A stretch of 50,404 nucleotides of DNA. Source: Gammaproteobacteria bacterium. GTDB taxonomy: Bacteria; Pseudomonadota; Gammaproteobacteria; BMS3Bbin11. Of the stretch, positions 37,652 through 49,606 are shown one piece after another (the first letter of the stretch is position 1; the number at the start of each line of letters is the position of its first letter). The stretch is taken from NCBI GenBank assembly GCA_013150915.1, contig JAADJE010000055.1, forward strand, positions 1 to 50,404, read 5' to 3'. The notes below the pieces were generated by a model. The model did no database searches. It saw only the letters and a list, made by a program, of their open reading frames with translations, and was not told the DNA's origin. Made by a program: the position numbers and the translations under genes.

Positions 37652-38134
37652 GTGTTAGATTCTAAATCCATCTCCACACCTGAAGCAACTGTCCGACGCC
37701 CCAGACTGGTTCGTGCTGACAGTCGGTTACGAAATAAATGGCTAGCCGTCGTAGTCTTCCTGGGCGTTGTGCTTACGCTACTGCTCTGGGGCTTGCCATC
37801 AGTACAGGACCGTCTGGTTCAACTGTTCTCCCACGATGCCACAGAAAACATTTTCAGGCTGCTGATTATTTTCTATTCCCTGTTCGCGATACTTGCCATC
37901 GTACTGATTACTGTCGGTATGCAGCTGATTCAGGTCGCGCGGGAAATTCAGCAAAGTAACCGCTTTCCAGCTCCCGGTATGCGTGTTATGCGTGATACCT
38001 GGGTAATAAGGGGAGGACGGGCCCTGCTTTTGTCATACCTGCTTATGGGAATAGCCGCCGCACTGATTATTACTGGCGGCATTATCCCTTTTTATTTTCA
38101 TAATTTGTTGGTGTTGTTGCTGGCATCGGGCTAA
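37652..38134 (+). CDS. Small membrane protein of unknown function
   Basis: The 160-residue protein starts with GTG (VLDSKSISTPEATVRRPRLV) and has three hydrophobic helices: LAVVVFLGVVLTLLLWGLP (about 30-48), LLIIFYSLFAILAIVLITVG (about 70-89), and LLLSYLLMGIAAALIITGGI. A basic stretch precedes the first helix. I do not recognise a family. Confidence 0.55.
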   Translation: MLDSKSISTPEATVRRPRLVRADSRLRNKWLAVVVFLGVVLTLLLWGLPSVQDRLVQLFSHDATENIFRLLIIFYSLFAILAIVLITVGMQLIQVAREIQQSNRFPAPGMRVMRDTWVIRGGRALLLSYLLMGIAAALIITGGIIPFYFHNLLVLLLASG

Positions 38135-38214
38135 GTTTTTACCCTTTCTGGGGCCTGTCTTTTATGACGACCTGGGCTTTCGAGATGTGCGGTCTGTGTC
38201 CCTGTAAAAAAACC

Positions 38215-39492
38215 TTAAAAAGATGAAAAGACAGCTTCCGCCGCATCAAGCGTGATATCAATTTCCTTCTGCCCGTGGGCAGATGAAACAAACCCGGCTT
38301 CAAAAGATGATGGCGCTAGATTTACACCCTGGCCCAGCATGCCATGAAAAAACGTATTGAACCGCTTCACATCACAGGCCATGACGTCTGCAAAACAATT
38401 TACCCGCTCGCTATCGGTGAAGAACAGACCAAACATTCCGCCGACCTGATTAAATGTCAACGCGATCCCTGCCGCCTCTGCTCGCTGCCGGATACCGCTT
38501 GCCAACCGATGTGCAGCCACTGACAAGCTATCATAAAAACCCTCTTCCTGAATATTCTCAAGCATGGCCAGGCCGGCCGACATGGCAACAGGATTGCCTG
38601 ACAGTGTCCCCGCCTGATATACCCGCCCATCGGGTGCAATTTGGTCCATCAAATCGGCCCGCCCGCCAAAGGCTCCGACGGGCAGGCCACCACCAATCAC
38701 CTTACCGAGCGTCGTGAGGTCCGGTACGACACCGTAATGTGCCTGAGCTCCCCCTAATGCCACACGAAAACCGGTCATAACCTCATCAAAGATGAGTGCT
38801 GTCCCGTATTTGTCACATAACTCGCGCATGCCCTGCAAAAAACCCGGGGCGGGTGGGATACAACTCATATTTCCGGCTACCGGCTCAACAATCACACAGG
38901 CAATGCTCCGGCCATCCGTTTGCATTACTTTGGCAAGCTGATCTAAATTGTTGTACTCCAGACTTAATGTCAGGCGGGCAAGTTCTGCCGGCACCCCTGG
39001 TGACGTCGGGACGCCCAGGGTCAGGGCACCGGAGCCGGCCTTTACCAGCAGGGAATCTGAATGGCCGTGATAGCAGCCCTCAAATTTAATTATTTTGTCC
39101 CTGCCGGTAGCGCCACGTGCCAGTCTAATCGCGCTCATTGTGGCTTCTGTACCGGAACTGACCATCCTCACTTTTTCAATTGAGGGCACCAGCTTACAAA
39201 CAAGATCCGCCATCTGTGTCTCGAGGACAGTCGGGGCGCCGAAGCCAAGTCCGGCTTCAAGCTGTTTTTTTACCGCCTCAATAACGGCTGGATGGGAATG
39301 GCCAAGGATCATCGGCCCCCAGGAGCCAACATAGTCGATATATTCTCGCCCCTCTTCATCCCACAAACGGGCGCCCGAGCCGCGCTTGAAGAATACCGGT
39401 GCGCCACCGACTGATTTGAATGCCCGTACGGGCGAATTCACGCCACCGGGAATATGTTTTGAGGCCTGCAGGAAAAGTTCTTCGTTGTTCAT
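38215..39492 (-). CDS. hemL: Glutamate-1-semialdehyde 2,1-aminomutase
   Basis: HemL converts glutamate-1-semialdehyde, made by HemA, into 5-aminolevulinate with PLP/PMP. The 425-residue protein has [18 protein letters not shown] at the start, [15 protein letters not shown], the PLP-binding lysine in [17 protein letters not shown], and [13 protein letters not shown]. It directly follows thiE: the thiE TAA abuts the hemL ATG (TAAATG). Confidence 0.97.
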   Translation of the reverse strand: MNNEELFLQASKHIPGGVNSPVRAFKSVGGAPVFFKRGSGARLWDEEGREYIDYVGSWGPMILGHSHPAVIEAVKKQLEAGLGFGAPTVLETQMADLVCKLVPSIEKVRMVSSGTEATMSAIRLARGATGRDKIIKFEGCYHGHSDSLLVKAGSGALTLGVPTSPGVPAELARLTLSLEYNNLDQLAKVMQTDGRSIACVIVEPVAGNMSCIPPAPGFLQGMRELCDKYGTALIFDEVMTGFRVALGGAQAHYGVVPDLTTLGKVIGGGLPVGAFGGRADLMDQIAPDGRVYQAGTLSGNPVAMSAGLAMLENIQEEGFYDSLSVAAHRLASGIRQRAEAAGIALTFNQVGGMFGLFFTDSERVNCFADVMACDVKRFNTFFHGMLGQGVNLAPSSFEAGFVSSAHGQKEIDITLDAAEAVFSSF

Positions 39493-40137
39493 TTACATTT
39501 TAACCTGTTCATCAAATAATGCGGCAATTTTCCTGCTGCTAAGGCGTGGATTCGGCGTTAAAAAAACACCGCTGATAACCGCTACGGCGCTGGCTCCAGA
39601 TGATATCAGAATCTCTGCATTTTCGGCTATGATACCGCCTATCGCGACTATTGGCTGTTCAAACATTTTCTTTGCCTGTTGAAGCGTTTCCAGATCAGCA
39701 GCCTTTGCCTGCGGTTTTGTGCTCGATAAGAAGAAGCTGCCGAAGGCAATGTAGTCTGCACCGTCATTGACCGCCTGCAGCGCCCGCGACAGGCTATTAT
39801 AACAGGATGCTCCAATCAGTAATCCTGGGTGACGGGCCCTTGTTTCCCTTACTGTGGCATCCTCTTTACCGCAGTGGACGCCGTCTGCATTTACTTGCAT
39901 GGCAAGTTCAGCATCATCGTTGATGATGAAGAGTGTGCCTGCGTGACTGCACATTTTACGCAATTCGGTGGCCTGCCTCAGCCGTTTTTCCTCATGACAA
40001 CTCTTATCACGGTATTGTAAAATCCGGCACCCTCCGCCCAGCACCATACGCACTTTCTCAAACAACTCTCCATCATCCAGGGTTCCGGTATCGGCAATGG
40101 CATAGAGGCCTGTAATCTTGTTTGTAAGGGGGTGCAT
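39493..40137 (-). CDS. thiE: Thiamine-phosphate synthase
   Basis: ThiE couples HMP-PP with the thiazole phosphate to give thiamine monophosphate. The 214-residue protein has ILQYRDKSC for the pyrophosphate site, FIINDDAELAMQVNADGVHCG, and PIVAIGGIIAENAEILISSG. It lies 12 bp after thiD and directly before hemL. Confidence 0.95.
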   Translation of the reverse strand: MHPLTNKITGLYAIADTGTLDDGELFEKVRMVLGGGCRILQYRDKSCHEEKRLRQATELRKMCSHAGTLFIINDDAELAMQVNADGVHCGKEDATVRETRARHPGLLIGASCYNSLSRALQAVNDGADYIAFGSFFLSSTKPQAKAADLETLQQAKKMFEQPIVAIGGIIAENAEILISSGASAVAVISGVFLTPNPRLSSRKIAALFDEQVKM

Positions 40138-40149
40138 GACCTGCTTTGA

Positions 40150-40971
40150 TTAATTCGTAAACACGTCATCGTGGCAAAGACGACCGGGGATATGCTGCCC
40201 ATGGCCCGGCCTGAATCCTGCCCACAAACTATTTATAACAAACTGTTGTGCCTGTTCCAGTGCCTGTTCCATGTCCAGGCCATGTGCAACCCCTGCCGCG
40301 ATGGCTGAAGCCAGGGTACAGCCTGAGCCGTGGTATTCAAATTTCAGGCGCGGCCAGATCCATTCCCGAAGCTTTCTGCCCCGCTGATAATAGGCGTTAA
40401 TGACCTTAGTAGATTCAGCATGTGTCCCGGTGATCATACAATTACACTCGCTTAACAGCGCAGCGCAATCGTCTGCAGCCGCCTCTTTTCCCGCCAGCAA
40501 ACGAGCCTCTAAAATATTGGGTGTAATTATTGACGCAACGGGAAATAATAATTTCTTCAGTGGGACAATAAGTGAGCCCTCACTAAGCCTTTCATCGTTG
40601 TTACTGTTTATTACGGGGTCAACTATCACCTTGATTTCAGGGTGTTTCCCCAGTACCGATGACACGACAGAGATAATCTCCCTGTTTACCAGCATCCCCG
40701 TCTTCACCACAGAGGGGGACAAATCATCCAGTACGGTACGCATCTGCGCTTCGATCAAGCTTGCTTCCACCGACTGAAAACTTCTGAGCTCTACCGTATT
40801 CTGAACGGTTATTGCTGTTACTACCGGTGCCGCATGGCAGCCCATCGCTGACAGCGTCTGAATATCCGCACACAGGCCCGCCCCTCCAGAGGGATCCATC
40901 CCACCGATTACCATTACCACGGCAGGCATCGCCTTACCGGTACGCATCGTTTCGCTGTCCCGCCGCGTCAA
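40150..40971 (-). CDS. thiD: Hydroxymethylpyrimidine/phosphomethylpyrimidine kinase
   Basis: ThiD phosphorylates HMP twice to HMP-PP, which ThiE uses. The protein has GGMDPSGGAGLCADIQTLSA, CHAAPVVTAITVQNT, KTGMLVN and the ATP/anion site YHGSGCTLASAIAAG. The track start is TTG (40971), which overlaps the tgpA stop (TTGA). Internal ATGs at residues 9 and 15 are possible alternatives, since the conserved part begins near VVMVIGGMDPS. It is part of the moxR-hemL run. Confidence 0.93.
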   Translation of the reverse strand: MTRRDSETMRTGKAMPAVVMVIGGMDPSGGAGLCADIQTLSAMGCHAAPVVTAITVQNTVELRSFQSVEASLIEAQMRTVLDDLSPSVVKTGMLVNREIISVVSSVLGKHPEIKVIVDPVINSNNDERLSEGSLIVPLKKLLFPVASIITPNILEARLLAGKEAAADDCAALLSECNCMITGTHAESTKVINAYYQRGRKLREWIWPRLKFEYHGSGCTLASAIAAGVAHGLDMEQALEQAQQFVINSLWAGFRPGHGQHIPGRLCHDDVFTN

Positions 40972-43010
40972 TGTCCCGGCCTGAATTCATTCACAGTCCG
41001 GGCAAGCCTTTGCTGCTGTTCTTTGTGTGTATTGCCCGCATATAAAATAGCGATATAGGCCTCCGTTACTGACATTACCCGTTCCCGTAAATCCGGACGA
41101 GCCCCGATTACTCGTCGGGCGAATCTTGCCGGCCCCTCTGACGGCGATCTGACAATTCCAACGCGACACAGACGGCGGCAATATTTCTGATACTGCCGTA
41201 CAGCCGGATCAATTTTTTTTCTACGAAATAATAGCCATGCCTGAATACCGACAACCAGTGACACCAGCCCCGCCAGCAAGAATACCAGCTTACCCCAGTC
41301 CGTCTGCTGAAAACCAAACCAGCGAAGTAAGCCGTTCTGATTTTTTCTGCCATAATCGATCACCCATTTATACCAGCGGGTATTTACGCCATCCCAGAAT
41401 AATTTCACCCCCTTAATTGTTCGACTAAACAGCGTCCCCGCTAAGATTGCCTGCAACCTTTCACCCGCCACATTACCCAAGGGCTGGCCCTGTTCCATTA
41501 ACTCTCGCATTGCAGAAAAACCATATTCAATTCTTTCTGGGGCAACCGCTGAGGTTGGGTCTACTCTGACCCAGCCACTTTCATCCAGCCAGACTTCCGA
41601 CCAGGCATGAGCATCACTTTGCCTGACAATTAAGTAATCACCCCGCTCATTCCATTCCCCGCCCTGGTAACCGATAACCACACGAGCCGGTATTCCAGCT
41701 AGCCGCATCATAATGGTAAAAGAAGAGGCGTAGTGCTCACAATAGCCCCTTCGTGTATCAAGCATAAAACTTTGTACGGGTTTATCTCCCAATAACGGTG
41801 GTTGTAGGGTATAGAAAAATTCATTGTCCCGATAATAGTCAAAAACGGCCTTAATGTATGCCTTGTCACTGCCGGCCTCCCGATAAAGTTTGTCTGCCAG
41901 GCGGGTGAGCCGCGCACCCTTCACTGAACTTATGTCAAGATTTCTTTGTCGTACACCGTTAGATATCCCGGTAAATTTATACTCAATCGCGGACTTCATT
42001 TGCAATTGTAGCCGTTCACGAACTGGCTCCATGCTGCGCAAAGTCTGACCTGTCCCCCATTTAAGTTCAGCGGGCTTGCTTACCGGCATATCAAGTACAA
42101 ATATCCATTTTTGATTTGACGGTTCCTGCAATATTGAATACTCAATCAAGTCCTCTTTTTCATACCTTACTGCACCGGCAATGGCCTTCACTTGTGGGCC
42201 TTCTTTCCAAACCCCCTGTTCATATTTTTCCAGCACCAGACCACGCCAGTAGCGTTGTTTTGTAACCGGAGGAGACCTGCCGTTAAACTCTACCCTGAAG
42301 GCCACTTTTTCACTCTGGTTCAATTCATTAATGCTGCCCGGTTTCATTGTATCCGACATCCCTGTCAACCCGGCGTGGCTGTCGCTGGGCAGTCCAAACA
42401 GGCCTCCCTGCAAGCGGGGAAACAGCAGGAATAACAAGATAGCAACAGGTAGCCCCATCATGACTATGGCAGCGGCACGCTTCAGCATAGTGAATGGTTT
42501 TTGTCTGTTACGGTGGTTCAGGTACATCATAACCGTGAAAAGAACGATAATTACAACGATCAAATAGACGCCCAGCCAGAGAGATTGTGAATAGAGAAAG
42601 TTTGTCAGGACAATAAACAGACTGAGAAACACAACCAGCATGTAATCACGCAGGGTCCTTAGTTCAAGAAACTTCAGCATCGTCAATGCCACCAGCATGG
42701 CAACACCTGCATCACGCCCGAGCAGAGTATGGTAATGCTGAAAAAGAAGAAATAACACAGTGAAAATTATAACTATTCGAATAACGCTGCCGGGTGGAGT
42801 CCCGTTTGTGGTAATGATTTTGTAACGCCAGCCAAAAACAAATATCCCAAGCAGTGTAAACCATACGGGCAAACGACCCAGGTGTGGACTCACTGACAGC
42901 AAAAAGGCAATAAACAAAGAATACAGTGCCTGCCTGTCTGGCTTGATCTCCTGACCGGTACTGATATGAAATTTTTGCTTTATCAAAATAACGCTAATAT
43001 TTTCAGACAC
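40968..43010 (-). CDS. tgpA: Transglutaminase-like membrane protein (TgpA, DUF3488)
   Basis: The 680-residue protein has about six N-terminal transmembrane helices (about 25-210), a periplasmic transglutaminase-like domain, and a late helix (LVFLLAGLVSLVVGIQAWLLF) before a short cytoplasmic tail. The catalytic triad is visible: Cys in RRGYCEHYASSF, His in SDAHAWSEVW, Asp in VRVDPTSAV. In Pseudomonas TgpA is essential, and it is always with MoxR and DUF58. The gene overlaps the DUF58 gene by 28 bp and thiD by 4 bp. Confidence 0.93.
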   Translation of the reverse strand: MSENISVILIKQKFHISTGQEIKPDRQALYSLFIAFLLSVSPHLGRLPVWFTLLGIFVFGWRYKIITTNGTPPGSVIRIVIIFTVLFLLFQHYHTLLGRDAGVAMLVALTMLKFLELRTLRDYMLVVFLSLFIVLTNFLYSQSLWLGVYLIVVIIVLFTVMMYLNHRNRQKPFTMLKRAAAIVMMGLPVAILLFLLFPRLQGGLFGLPSDSHAGLTGMSDTMKPGSINELNQSEKVAFRVEFNGRSPPVTKQRYWRGLVLEKYEQGVWKEGPQVKAIAGAVRYEKEDLIEYSILQEPSNQKWIFVLDMPVSKPAELKWGTGQTLRSMEPVRERLQLQMKSAIEYKFTGISNGVRQRNLDISSVKGARLTRLADKLYREAGSDKAYIKAVFDYYRDNEFFYTLQPPLLGDKPVQSFMLDTRRGYCEHYASSFTIMMRLAGIPARVVIGYQGGEWNERGDYLIVRQSDAHAWSEVWLDESGWVRVDPTSAVAPERIEYGFSAMRELMEQGQPLGNVAGERLQAILAGTLFSRTIKGVKLFWDGVNTRWYKWVIDYGRKNQNGLLRWFGFQQTDWGKLVFLLAGLVSLVVGIQAWLLFRRKKIDPAVRQYQKYCRRLCRVGIVRSPSEGPARFARRVIGARPDLRERVMSVTEAYIAILYAGNTHKEQQQRLARTVNEFRPGH

Positions 43011-43875
43011 ACAGAGATGTGTTTTTCATCATTTGCCGGTGAAACCTTTTCCCCGGGCAGATCCAGCCCGAAACTTATTCCCTGCGCGGCGGCCTCTATC
43101 ACCCAACGAGTAAGCAGACTGATTCGATGCTCTTTATCTCCATGTGTATCATCCCAGTGAAACATCATTTCAGGCATTTCTCCCCCGAGAAAGGTCTTAC
43201 AATACAATCCCTTGCCCCTGGCATAGGTTTTCCAGTCTATGTGCTGCGGTGGATCGCCTTTCCTGAATTTTCGCAGGTCTGAATAGTCGTCATGACTATT
43301 TTTTGTCAGCGCGGGTCTCGGGCGATTCCCCGTGACCCTTGGTGGAAAATCCTGCCACTTGGCCACTTGGCGGGTTCCGGATAAACCAGTGTTTTTCTAT
43401 CAAGTCCTGTGGGTTTACTCCATGAAAATAATAGCCCCAGTGGATAGCGAGTATTCACTTGCATCGTGGGCAATGAATACCACCCCCTTTTCCTTACCCT
43501 GGTACTGCACTCAATGGTCAATACATCTCTGGCGGAAAAATCCCTACGCCGGCTTTGATCACCCTTCATATCTATACCAATATCATAACGATCGCGCTTC
43601 GACCGGTTCGAAAGAATGAGTGTGTAGCGAAGTATGTTGCCTGCAAACACAGCACTGCATGTGCCGTAGGAAATGCACAGACCTTCCAGGTTACGATGCG
43701 TATATAACATGGAGACCAATACCGTCGAGGCCAGAATAAATGTCATCATATAGGCCAACGAATTATTGTAATTCACGGCAATCAGGAGCATCGCCAGCAG
43801 TACAAATGAAAATATAATACCGTGTCGCGTCGGCAGCATATAGAGGTTTGTTCTTGAAAGGCAGAGTTCCTTCAT
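42983..43875 (-). pseudogene. DUF58 protein (MoxR-associated), disrupted by an 8-bp tandem duplication
   Basis: The track shows two ORFs, 43306-43875 and 42983-43366, which are one gene. The first has two N-terminal hydrophobic helices (IIFSFVLLAMLLIAVNY, MMTFILASTVLVSML) and the DUF58 beta domain. The second has the DUF58 core signature DDYSDLRKFRKGDPPQHIDW. At 43355-43370 the sequence CCACTTGG occurs twice in tandem. Deleting one copy restores YPEPAKWQDFPPRVTGNRP and a complete 294-residue protein. Upstream moxR is 9 bp away; downstream tgpA overlaps. Confidence 0.9.
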
Positions 43876-43884
43876 GGAGCACCT

Positions 43885-44808
43885 TTAGGGTACCGGCGTA
43901 ATTTCCAGTAGCCTATCCGCAGGATTCATCCCAAGATTCATGTGGCCCTCCTGATCCATTGCCTGCGTCAGTCTATGCCCGATAACGGCCGGCAGGACAT
44001 CCTGAACATCTTCCGGTATGACATAGTCTCTCCCAGCAAGCAATGCCCAGGCCCGCGCACCACTGACCAGGTTTAACGCTGCCCTGGGCGAGATACCATT
44101 GATAAAATTTGCTGAATTTCGTGATTCCTCAACCAGATCCTGGACGTAATCCAGTAGTGCTGGCCGGGTTTTTATCAATTTCGCTTCTTGCTGCCAGATA
44201 AGTAACTCCGATTTTGTAATCACGGCCTCACATTTTGTCAGCAGTTCACGACGGTCTTCTTTTTCCAGTAAGGTTCGCTCAGAATCTCGGTTCGGGTAAC
44301 CCAGACTAATTCGCATAAAAAACCGATCAAGCTGCGACTCTGGTAATGGGAAGGTGCCACTGTGCTCTAGCGGATTTTGTGTGGCAATAACAAAAAATGG
44401 ATCCGGCAGTAAATGTGTGCATCCATCGATACTTACCTGTCGCTCTTCCATCGCTTCCAGTAGTGCGCTTTGTGCCTTGGGTGAGGCCCTGTTTATTTCA
44501 TCCGCCAGTACCACACTGGAGAAAATCGGACCCGGGTGAAAGCGAAAACTGCTGTTGGCGACTTCAAATACCGAAACCCCTGTGATATCCGCTGGGAGCA
44601 TATCACTGGTGAACTGTATACGACTAAAATTAAGACCAATCGCTTTTGCCAGTGAATGGGCAAGCAGGGTCTTCCCCATCCCGGGAAGATCCTCAATCAG
44701 TAAATGGCCCCTGGCCAGAATACAACACAGACAAAGTTCAATTTTATCTTCTTTTCCGAGAACTAATTCGTTTAGAAACCTTCTAAGTTCGTTGAATCGT
44801 GTTTTCAT
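43885..44808 (-). CDS. MoxR-family AAA+ ATPase
   Basis: The 307-residue protein has Walker A DLPGMGKTLLAHSLAKA, Walker B VVLADEINRASPKAQSALLE, and sensor FFVIATQNPLEHSGTFPLPE, all typical of MoxR chaperones. It is the first gene of a same-strand run with DUF58 and TgpA, the usual trio. Such ATPases are thought to help maturation of partner proteins at the membrane. The 444-bp region upstream contains two MITE-like elements. Confidence 0.93.
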   Translation of the reverse strand: MKTRFNELRRFLNELVLGKEDKIELCLCCILARGHLLIEDLPGMGKTLLAHSLAKAIGLNFSRIQFTSDMLPADITGVSVFEVANSSFRFHPGPIFSSVVLADEINRASPKAQSALLEAMEERQVSIDGCTHLLPDPFFVIATQNPLEHSGTFPLPESQLDRFFMRISLGYPNRDSERTLLEKEDRRELLTKCEAVITKSELLIWQQEAKLIKTRPALLDYVQDLVEESRNSANFINGISPRAALNLVSGARAWALLAGRDYVIPEDVQDVLPAVIGHRLTQAMDQEGHMNLGMNPADRLLEITPVP

Positions 44809-44879
44809 TTTTATCCTGCAAAATGGTATGTTTCAATTGATTTTAGCCTCGTCACGCCATATCTTCACCCTATAGGGCC

Positions 44880-45027
44880 CCTCTATTAATTCCGGATAGA
44901 TCAGATTGCATTCCAAATCGTTCCTATCAGGGCAAGGATCGCACGGAATAGCTGGCTATTGTGAAAATTCTTAACACGGAGAGGGGGGATTGGGGATGGG
45001 GTGTGAATATTCATGGATTAATAGAGG
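44880..45027 (+). mobile_element. MITE-like dispersed element, copy 2
   Basis: It starts cctctattaattccggatag and ends with gattaatagagg; the ends CCTCTATTAAT and ATTAATAGAGG are perfect inverted repeats. It matches 23016-23155 (opposite strand) over most of its length, including gatcagattgc-ttccaaatcg, a gcaaggatcgcac stretch, and tgaatattcatggatta. No ORF. Confidence 0.8.
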
Positions 45028-45057
45028 CGCCTATCGTTCCTCTTATTATTTATCCCT

Positions 45058-45201
45058 CTAATATCACTGCTGTCCCGTTAAGCTGATCTTATTTTGCTGT
45101 CGTTACCGTAGTGCTTGGGATGCAGGGAACCCAATGGGGCTGTCATACCGGGTCAAGCCCGGCATGACGATGTGGCGTTAACGGGACAGCAGTGATCTAA
45201 T
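45058..45201. mobile_element. 134-bp MITE-like element with 19-bp inverted ends and 5-bp target duplication
   Basis: ATCACTGCTGTCCCGTTAA (45063-45081) is the exact reverse complement of 45178-45196, and CTAAT flanks both sides (45058-45062 and 45197-45201). Inside is a hairpin gtcataccgggtcaagcccg (gcatgac). No coding capacity, so it would need a transposase in trans. Confidence 0.85.
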
Positions 45202-45252
45202 ATAGACCATCGTTAAAGACTTTCGAAGCTCATTGAAGCGAAAAAAAATAAA

Positions 45253-46002
45253 ATGAAAAAAATAGTTTCCCGGTTAATCCTTATTATTGCATTTATTACA
45301 TTGAATGCCTGTGCTACGACCCCGAATAAAGAAACAGAAATACCTGTACAGCCTGCAGTATCCGACAATGCCGTGAAAACAGATCCATTCGAACGTGTAA
45401 ACAGAAGAATTTTTACATTTAACGAAAAGGTTGATAAGTTTATTCTAACGCCTTTTGCCAAGGCTTATCGAAATGTTCTACCCCGACCGGTAAGAACAGC
45501 TGTTTATAACTTCTTCTCAAATACTACCGAGGGTAGAAATCTGATCAACAGTCTATTGCAGGGAAAGCTAAACAATGCCGCCGACACTTTTTCCCGACTG
45601 TTTATTAACTCTACCTTTGGCCTGGCGGGCCTGATTGATATTGCTACACTTTCCGGGCTCGAAAGACATGTTGAAGATCTCGGACAAACCCTCGCCGTAT
45701 GGGGTTTTGGTTTTGGTCCTTATATCGTAATTCCAATTATTGGTCCTTCCAGTGGTCGCGACCTGCTTGGACTTTATAGCTATTTTTCTTATACCGACCC
45801 GCTTAGGTACCTGGATAACAGAAATGCTCGTTTTTCACTGTTAGTGCTGGATATGGTTGATACTCGTTCACGCTACCTACGTGCCTCATCGGTATTCAGC
45901 TTTGCATCACTCGACCCGTATCAATTTGCCCGCGAAAGTTATTTTCAACATCGCCTGGATTATATTTATGATGGCTCGCCTCCAATAGAAACTTACGAAT
46001 GA
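45253..46002 (+). CDS. mlaA: MlaA (VacJ) outer-membrane lipoprotein
   Basis: MlaA removes phospholipids from the outer leaflet of the outer membrane and hands them to MlaC. The 249-residue protein has a signal peptide and lipobox LNAC (Cys18), then the family features DPFERVNRRIFTFNEKVD, LPRPVRTAVYNFFSNT and GFGPYIVIPIIGPSSGRD. The other mla genes are not in the window. apaH follows 23 bp later. Confidence 0.95.
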   Translation: MKKIVSRLILIIAFITLNACATTPNKETEIPVQPAVSDNAVKTDPFERVNRRIFTFNEKVDKFILTPFAKAYRNVLPRPVRTAVYNFFSNTTEGRNLINSLLQGKLNNAADTFSRLFINSTFGLAGLIDIATLSGLERHVEDLGQTLAVWGFGFGPYIVIPIIGPSSGRDLLGLYSYFSYTDPLRYLDNRNARFSLLVLDMVDTRSRYLRASSVFSFASLDPYQFARESYFQHRLDYIYDGSPPIETYE

Positions 46003-46025
46003 GCGCGATTCAAGGAAAATAACGC

Positions 46026-46847
46026 ATGGCTGTTTATGCAATTGGTGACGTACAGGGCTGCTATAAATCACTTCGTAAGTTAATCAAGCTTACCGGCTTT
46101 AAATCAGCAAAAGATCAATTATGGTTTTGCGGTGATTTGGTAAATCGTGGCCCGCAATCTGCTGATGTTCTTCGCTATGTAATGGATCTCGGTGATTCAG
46201 CCATCTGTGTGCTGGGCAACCACGACCTGAACTTGTTAGCCGTCGCAAATGGCTGCCGTGAAACCAAGATTTACGACACACTGGAAAACGTCCTTAACGC
46301 AGCAGATCGTGTTGAAATGCTTGACTGGCTACGTAAGCGGCCTCTTTTTCATCGCTCAGATGAATACAGTGTCTGCATGGTTCATGCCGGGATTTATCCC
46401 TCCTGGTCAATAAAAAAGACGGAGGCCCTGGCGAAGGAGGTACAGTGTGTACTGCACAAGGACGACTACAAAAACTTCCTCAATAAGATGTATGGAAACT
46501 ACCCTGCCTACTGGGACAATACACTGCGGGGCTGGGAGCGCTTGCGCTTCATAACAAACACCATGACCCGTATGCGCTATCTGGACACCTCTGGCGCGCT
46601 AGAACTTGATCTAAAATGTGCTCCCGGAAAACAGCCCCCAGGTTTTTATCCCTGGTTTAATGTTGAGGCGAAGCGTAAGCCGTCATGGAGGGTTATTTTT
46701 GGGCACTGGTCTACCTTAGGTCTCCATTGGCAAAACAATGCGATATGTCTCGACTCAGGCTGTCTCTGGGGAGGAAAACTCACTGCTGTTCGCATCGATA
46801 AGGATGACCCCGAGTTTTTCTCCCAAAACTGCAAGGGTTCGCTGTAA
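46026..46847 (+). CDS. apaH: Symmetrical diadenosine tetraphosphatase
   Basis: ApaH hydrolyses Ap4A to two ADP and, in E. coli, removes NpnN caps from RNA. The 273-residue protein has the metallophosphatase motifs AIGDVQGCYKSL, FCGDLVNRGPQSADVL, VLGNHDLNLLAV, and MVHAGIYPSW. ATG follows AAGGA. It is not in its E. coli neighbourhood (rsmA-apaG) but follows mlaA, and ends in a terminator hairpin. Confidence 0.95.
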   Translation: MAVYAIGDVQGCYKSLRKLIKLTGFKSAKDQLWFCGDLVNRGPQSADVLRYVMDLGDSAICVLGNHDLNLLAVANGCRETKIYDTLENVLNAADRVEMLDWLRKRPLFHRSDEYSVCMVHAGIYPSWSIKKTEALAKEVQCVLHKDDYKNFLNKMYGNYPAYWDNTLRGWERLRFITNTMTRMRYLDTSGALELDLKCAPGKQPPGFYPWFNVEAKRKPSWRVIFGHWSTLGLHWQNNAICLDSGCLWGGKLTAVRIDKDDPEFFSQNCKGSL

Positions 46848-46871
46848 CCCACTGATTATACTGGGTTTTTA
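46846..46871 (+). terminator. Terminator hairpin after apaH
   Basis: AACCCA (46846-46851) pairs with TGGGTT (46862-46867) and TTT follows. The stem is short and overlaps the apaH stop codon. It lies before the convergent gyrB end. Confidence 0.6.
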
Positions 46872-46930
46872 GTCCTTGATCCTTAGTTTGCAGTTTTACG
46901 ACCTACAATCCACGACTTCACAGATTCAGA

Positions 46931-49390
<2,460 letters not shown>

Positions 49391-49454
49391 TCAGGGGTTG
49401 ATATCTGGTTTTACTGGGGTTTTTTATCTGCGCTAAGGGGCTGTCCTGTGTGAC

Positions 49455-49488
49455 TGTTTCACGTGAAACATGTTTTATAGTTTTCTTT
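49455..49488. repeat. 34-bp inverted repeat, left arm, with parS-like site
   Basis: TGTTTCACGTGAAACA (49455-49470) is a perfect palindromic 16-mer matching the consensus parS of chromosomal ParB proteins. The following 18 bases (tgttttatagttttcttt) are also repeated, inverted, at the right arm (50159-50192). Confidence 0.85.
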
Positions 49489-49606
49489 TTTATTCATTTT
49501 CTTGAATTTATCCGTGTTTTTCGCCCTTTATAGGCGAGTGGCCAGAAGAAAGCGCGCCCGCATGCTTGCCCAAAATAAAAGGCATTTTGGGTCCCCTGCG
49601 ATGCTC

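Larger units (their letters stand above)
44809..45252. other. moxR-mlaA divergent intergenic region with two MITE-like elements
   Basis: About 444 bp without a gene, filled mainly by 44880-45027 (copy 2 of a dispersed element) and 45058-45201 (a separate element with target duplication). I see no clear promoter for moxR or mlaA. Confidence 0.7.

Noticed and set aside
37471-37665. 64-residue plus-strand ORF between the nucleotidyltransferase-fold gene and the small membrane protein
   Set aside because: Low-complexity composition, no ribosome binding site, no family; overlaps the GTG start of the next gene.
39493-40971. TPP riboswitch upstream of thiD/thiE
   Set aside because: The genes follow tgpA with overlap and leave no leader; no THI-box-like sequence was seen.
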